A stretch of DNA of 52,903 nt from Armatimonadota bacterium. GTDB taxonomy: Bacteria > Armatimonadota > UBA10988. Positions within the stretch are counted from its first letter, which is position 1. Every line of letters starts with the position of its first letter. The stretch covers positions 1 to 52,903 of the forward strand of contig JACRKZ010000156.1 of assembly GCA_016235455.1 (NCBI GenBank), in the 5' to 3' direction. Below, one piece after another: positions 49,234-52,903 of this stretch. Below the pieces are notes generated by a model. The model was not told where the DNA came from, ran no database searches, and saw only the letters and a program-made list of their open reading frames with translations. Position numbers and translations under genes: made by a program.

Positions 49234-52032
49234 CTAGTCCTTGTCGGGCACCCTGTAGCTCCGGTAGATCACGGGCTTGTTCTGGCCTGCGTAGTAGGGA
49301 CTAGTGCCCAACACGTAGTCAGGACCTGGATTGCCCGTCACGTACAGCGGAAGCGGTCCTTGGCCGCTCTTGTACTCGTTCATCCGCTGCTTGACGCGGT
49401 CGAGCCACCCGGACTCGCCCCAACCGCCCTTGTCCTGGTGGTCGCCGTAGCCCATGAACCAGAGGAACTTACCGGGGTCTTGGATGCCGATGCAGCCTTG
49501 CGTCCCACGATGACCGGAATCGAAGTGGACGCGCAGGATGTGGCGCCAGTCCGCCGCCGTCGCATTGGCACCGCACGTACCGTTGTCATTGTAGTCGGCG
49601 AGTTCGTGATGGTCGTCGCCACCGGCTTCGTTCTTGATCATCTTCCGGTCGTAGTTCCAACGGTTGCTGCCCGGGGCTTTGAAGTCCATGCCGGTCTTCC
49701 CAGGCGGCTTGTCGTTGTTGGGGTGCCCTTGCATCAAAGCGCCCAGGTGGTACGGGTACTTCCACGTTCCGTCTGCATGGTTCCGGTTCTCGTACACGGT
49801 CTTGGAGCCCGGGGTTGGCCCGTTGCCGTTTTCGCCCGTCCATTGCTGTGCGGGATCATTGGTGTTCATTCTGGCCCCTTGGCCGCTCCAGTAGGCCATG
49901 GGCGAGTCCTGATGCCACTCACCTCCAGGTATCTGAGTCCATCCAGAGGCCTGGTGCTCCATCTTGCGCTGGACCAGATAGAGGTGGCTGGCCTCGGTGC
50001 TGCTGCCAGAGTGCTGGGCCCATAGATAGACGTCGTACCTACGCTCGGTCTTGTTCTTGTTGCGCGGCAGCATCGGCTTTGGTTGCCGCGACCGATTGGT
50101 TGCCGCGTGGGTATCCTTGGACTGGATCACGAAGATGCAGCGCTTGCCTTCCTCGGACTCCTCGCCGTCACTGTACTTGATTTCGACGGCATCGTCGCCG
50201 CTCTTCTCAATGCCATCGAACGGCCCGAACACCTTCAGGGTTCCGTCGATGCCGTAGTGGAACCGCACCCACGTCGACGCCGGAAGGGGCGTCTCCGTGA
50301 GCCGGTAGCTCAAGAGGAAGTACAGGGCTGGGGCCTGGCCATCATCTTCTCTGCCGTCTTCGTCGCTAAGCGGGTCGGTGCCCTCATCCTCTGTGGAGCC
50401 TTCGGCTCCCGTCGGCACCGCTTCGCCGATGTTGGACAGCCCGAGGTTAGCCCAGTCAACATGCAGCGCGCCGGACCGGTACGTTGCCATATCGTAGTCA
50501 GCGTACTGAACCAGTTGGATCTCGAACGTATACATCCCTTCGTCCGGCAAGACCAGAGCAGGTTGGTACTGCGCGTCATAGCCGTTCACCAGCCCGTCCC
50601 ACGTCACACTGGCGGTGGTGCCGGTGAATGTCGTGGTCAAGGTGCGGACGGGAGTCGAATCGTCCGTCCGGTTGGTCGGGAAGATGCGGACCTCCGCGTT
50701 GATCGGCTGACTGGTGTCGTTGTCGGCCACAGTGAAGCCGATGGACACGTCCCCGGTGTGGTTCGCGCTACGCGGGAAGTAGTCGTCGCAGGTCACACCA
50801 GTGACGACAAGGTTGACCAGGTCCACGGCTACCGTGGCTGTCGCCGTGCCGTCGTGCGCCGCATCAACCGGCTTCTCGCCCATGTGGATGGGATCGCCCC
50901 AGGGGTTGCTGATCACGGCGCAGACCTTGATGTCCGTCGGCCCGTTGCGCCACTGGCAGTTCGAGTCACCATTGCCATAGCCAGCAGACATCCACTGGTA
51001 CGTGACCTCCTGGGTCATCGTCACCCAGTTCTCATCGTAGGTGGTCTGACCGTACTGCCACCCCGACAGGCCGTCGCCGTCGTACAGGAGGACCGACCGT
51101 TGCGCGTCGGCATCCCAGGTCCACATGGTCAGGTGCATCAGGTCGCAGGCGCCGGGCTGGGTCTTGATGCGTAGCTTGATCGGCACGTTGCCACCAGTCG
51201 TCGCGCCGGCCTCGGGTGTCAGGAACTGCAGAGAGACACCCGGTTCGAGCCGTGTCAAGGCGACCTCTACCGTGGTTTCCGAGCCGTTCTCAACGCTGGC
51301 GGTCGCCTCCACGTATCCGCGATAGCCCGTACCGTACTTGGCCGGCGCGCTGACCCGGACCTTGTAGCTCCCGCCGTAGACGTAGCTGAAGGTCGCGTTG
51401 CCATCGGAGTCGGTCTGCACGCCCGAGCCGATGCTGTAGGTGCCGTCGGCGTTCATCAGCGTCACATACAAGCCGGCAACGGGGGCCGGCGCGTTCTCCG
51501 CGCCCGTATCCACCACATGCACCGCCACACTGCCCGGCGTGCTCGTCGGCGGAGGAGGAGGAGGTGGTGGCGGCGGAGGAGGAGGTGGCGGTGGAGGTGG
51601 CGGCGTGCCATCGCCCACGCTCACGCTGAACTGCGTGCTGCCCGTGCCGGTGCCCAGGCCTTCGGCGGTGACCACGGCCTGCACGGTGAAGCGGTAGTTA
51701 CCGGCGGTGCCAAAGCACATGCTCAGGCTGGCGTAGTTGGTGCCCGTGCTCTGCACGCTGACCCCGCCCGCGGTGACCCAGTTCTCACCGTCCTGCCGCT
51801 CGCAGGCGGTGACCGACCACTCGGCCGTGGAGTTCGTCATGGTCTGGGTCTGCGGGTAGGCACTCACGTAGCCAGTGTAGGTCTGCCCGGTGACGTACGG
51901 CCCGTAGCCCGGATAGCCGTAGACCGACACTCCGAAATCATCCGCCCAGGCCGGCGCGCCCAGCGCACCGACGAGCAGACTCAGCAACCCCACCAGGTGG
52001 ATATACCCCCCCCCCGGTGTCCCAATGAACAT
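49234..52032 (-). CDS. Large exported beta-domain protein with poly-proline hinge and L,D-transpeptidase-like end
   Basis: 932 aa. A signal peptide (LVGLLSLLVGALGAPAWA) precedes a Gly/Tyr-rich Ig-like domain (35-135), a hinge of 19 consecutive prolines near 144-162, a carboxypeptidase-regulatory-like domain (168-258: VTLMNADGTYSIGSGVQTDSDG in parts), two to three further Ig-like domains (268-560), an acidic linker (EDEGTDPLSDEDGREDDG), and a C-terminal domain of about 330 residues. That domain carries HFDSGHRGTQGCIGI, resembling the H...S/T-x-GC-I catalytic motif of YkuD L,D-transpeptidases, with the Cys as nucleophile. Likely a cell-surface envelope enzyme. The true start depends on a G10 tract (52006-52015). 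Confidence 0.7.
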   Translation of the reverse strand: MFIGTPGGGYIHLVGLLSLLVGALGAPAWADDFGVSVYGYPGYGPYVTGQTYTGYVSAYPQTQTMTNSTAEWSVTACERQDGENWVTAGGVSVQSTGTNYASLSMCFGTAGNYRFTVQAVVTAEGLGTGTGSTQFSVSVGDGTPPPPPPPPPPPPPPPPPPPTSTPGSVAVHVVDTGAENAPAPVAGLYVTLMNADGTYSIGSGVQTDSDGNATFSYVYGGSYKVRVSAPAKYGTGYRGYVEATASVENGSETTVEVALTRLEPGVSLQFLTPEAGATTGGNVPIKLRIKTQPGACDLMHLTMWTWDADAQRSVLLYDGDGLSGWQYGQTTYDENWVTMTQEVTYQWMSAGYGNGDSNCQWRNGPTDIKVCAVISNPWGDPIHMGEKPVDAAHDGTATATVAVDLVNLVVTGVTCDDYFPRSANHTGDVSIGFTVADNDTSQPINAEVRIFPTNRTDDSTPVRTLTTTFTGTTASVTWDGLVNGYDAQYQPALVLPDEGMYTFEIQLVQYADYDMATYRSGALHVDWANLGLSNIGEAVPTGAEGSTEDEGTDPLSDEDGREDDGQAPALYFLLSYRLTETPLPASTWVRFHYGIDGTLKVFGPFDGIEKSGDDAVEIKYSDGEESEEGKRCIFVIQSKDTHAATNRSRQPKPMLPRNKNKTERRYDVYLWAQHSGSSTEASHLYLVQRKMEHQASGWTQIPGGEWHQDSPMAYWSGQGARMNTNDPAQQWTGENGNGPTPGSKTVYENRNHADGTWKYPYHLGALMQGHPNNDKPPGKTGMDFKAPGSNRWNYDRKMIKNEAGGDDHHELADYNDNGTCGANATAADWRHILRVHFDSGHRGTQGCIGIQDPGKFLWFMGYGDHQDKGGWGESGWLDRVKQRMNEYKSGQGPLPLYVTGNPGPDYVLGTSPYYAGQNKPVIYRSYRVPDKD
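51547..51603 (-). repeat. Poly-proline codon microsatellite
   Basis: Nineteen consecutive CCN codons (mostly CCT, CCG and CCA) encode the hinge of the 932-aa protein. Codons are mixed, so the run is kept at protein level rather than as a perfect DNA repeat, though slippage between strains is likely. Confidence 0.9.
52006..52015 (-). repeat. Homopolymeric G10 tract at the start of the 932-aa gene
   Basis: Ten G (minus strand) lie 17 nt after the ATG at 52032. The better-placed ATG at 52037 (GGGGAG 7 nt upstream) is out of frame at this tract length and stops after 18 codons; with 11 G it would read into the exported protein. Confidence 0.75.
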
Positions 52033-52249
52033 CTCATGGGATCACTCCCCTTGCACCAGCCGAGTCGGCGTCGCCAACTCGGGTACGACCCGTCCGCCGC
52101 GCTGACCCACAACGTCCCGCGGCGGCCACCGGCACAAGCCTGCATGATGCGCCAGCGGCTTGTCAAGTGAACTTGGGTTCTCTATGCAACAGAGGCGCAA
52201 CGCAGGCGTCAGTGGTACGCAGTAGGGGCGTGTATTAGCGACTGGAAGC
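52033..52249. other. Intergenic gap upstream of the 932-aa gene
   Basis: 217 nt with the GGGGAG ribosome site (52045-52050) and a TTGACA box on the minus strand (52161-52166) without a convincing -10 partner. No gene is visible. Confidence 0.4.
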
Positions 52250-52903
52250 CTAACCCACCCCATCCAACCGCAACAGCGCTGCCACCACCGCCCGCGTCGC
52301 CAGCGCCACGTTCTCGATATCCACGCCGGCGAAGTCGTCGCGTTCGTCGTGGTACCAGCGGTGGGCATAGGGCCAGGAGCCCAGGCACTTGATGGCGTGG
52401 CGGTAGCCGGCGTTGATGAACATGCCGTCGTCGTCGTTGGGCCGCTCGGCGGTGGCCACCGAGGTGGCCAAGGGCAGGCCGAAGTCGGCGACGACCTGAG
52501 TGATCAGTTCGGCGAACGGGCGGCCTTCGTCGTGGGTGTAGACGCTGACGTTGGTGCGGCGGCCGGCGGCGTGGTCGGCTTCGCTACGGCCGCCGAGGCT
52601 GTCGATGTTGAAGATCGCGTCGAGCTGCTCGCCCCGCTCGGCCGCGGCCAGCGCGGCGGGGTAGCTGGTCCAGGGCGTATGCTCCTCGTTGCACCACAGC
52701 AGCCACAGGCTATGGTCGAGCGGCACCGCGGCCAGGACGCGGGCGATCTCGAGCAGGGCCACCGTGCCCACGCCGTTGTCATAGGCGCCGGGGCAGTCGA
52801 CCCAGCTCTGGGAATCCTTGTGGGCGATGAGCACCAGCGAGCGCTCGGGGCAGCGGTGGCCGGGCCGGCGGAGCGACAGGTTGTCCGCGTCGTACCACGG
52901 GTC
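52250..52903 (-). CDS. M28-type zinc aminopeptidase, N-terminus cut off by window edge
   Basis: About 217 C-terminal residues; the open frame runs to the last base. DCPGAYDNGVGTVALLEIARVL contains the DN zinc/water site of M28 peptidases, EEH (in CNEEHTPW) the catalytic and metal Glu pair, IFNIDSLGG the Asp ligand and HRWYHDERDD the final His region. It would cleave N-terminal residues or small peptides, or be a related deacylase; the missing N-terminus prevents a check for export. It ends 217 nt before the 932-aa gene start. Confidence 0.8.
   Translation of the reverse strand, partial: DPWYDADNLSLRRPGHRCPERSLVLIAHKDSQSWVDCPGAYDNGVGTVALLEIARVLAAVPLDHSLWLLWCNEEHTPWTSYPAALAAAERGEQLDAIFNIDSLGGRSEADHAAGRRTNVSVYTHDEGRPFAELITQVVADFGLPLATSVATAERPNDDDGMFINAGYRHAIKCLGSWPYAHRWYHDERDDFAGVDIENVALATRAVVAALLRLDGVG

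Noticed and set aside
51541..51610. GGN-rich array as a CRISPR or tandem repeat locus
   Set aside because: It is in frame as 19 proline codons, with no spacer structure.
1..52903. tRNA, rRNA, riboswitch, CRISPR array or insertion sequence
   Set aside because: I scanned gaps for tRNA T-arm patterns, repeat-spacer arrays and transposase motifs and found none that hold up; short RNAs cannot be excluded by eye.

Overview
The window is 52.9 kb of high-GC bacterial chromosome, densely coding, with no rRNA, tRNA, CRISPR array or recognisable transposase. Its content points to an uncultured, polysaccharide-degrading heterotroph of the Planctomycetota / Armatimonadota / Hydrogenedentota kind: DUF4038, DUF4832, GH9, GH29, GH36 and GH78-type glycoside hydrolases, a Tat-exported Gfo/Idh/MocA oxidoreductase, an hpnA-type epimerase, a DUF1257/DUF2997 pair and a bacterial HdrABC-Flx complex. 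The phylum cannot be fixed from sequence alone, and two single-base frameshifts about 550 bp apart suggest either an assembled (metagenome-like) sequence with indel errors or local decay.

Layout. 0-4.6 kb: a truncated gene end, an exported DUF4038 glycosidase, a divergent GH9 cellulase and a small membrane protein. 4.6-7.4 kb: a quinol-type nitric oxide reductase (norB) with its own operator-like palindromes and a perfect-stem terminator, bracketed by 78-bp imperfect direct repeats. 7.4-20 kb: GH29 fucosidase plus a coupled 88-aa protein, a 1399-aa soluble GAF/PAS hybrid histidine kinase, a six-hairpin glycosidase and Gfo/Idh pair, a GH78 rhamnosidase-like enzyme, a SEC-C mini-protein and a frameshifted DUF4832 protein. 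20-24 kb (+ strand): hpnA-like epimerase, a membrane protein, an aldolase-like protein, a DUF4397 protein and a GNAT acetyltransferase. 24-28.4 kb: an orphan MutL-type ATPase, a HEAT-like lipoprotein and an AAA_14/DUF4143 ATPase. 28.5-37.2 kb (- strand): lplA-gcvH, GH36, two exported hydrolase-like proteins, and grpE, aroF, mnmA. 37.3-46.3 kb (- strand): hdrCBA followed by flx-like genes, preceded by DUF2997, DUF1257, mntP and a serine beta-lactamase-like esterase. 46.4-52 kb (- strand): three exported proteins, one with a 19-proline hinge and an L,D-transpeptidase-like Cys motif. 52.2 kb to the end: a truncated M28 peptidase.

How they work together. The glycosidases would release and oxidise plant or algal sugars. 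The best-defined system is the compact operon hdrC-hdrB-hdrA-[MvhD+Fe-S fusion]-flxB-flxA, with 4-nt or 1-nt overlaps at three junctions and 5-10 nt gaps at the other two. By family knowledge it should couple NAD(P)H, ferredoxin and a disulfide by flavin-based electron bifurcation. Its disulfide partner is unknown. norB implies exposure to, or respiration of, nitric oxide. Three intergenic gaps carry long imperfect palindromes directly after stop codons, and a fourth palindromic element sits in frame inside mnmA.
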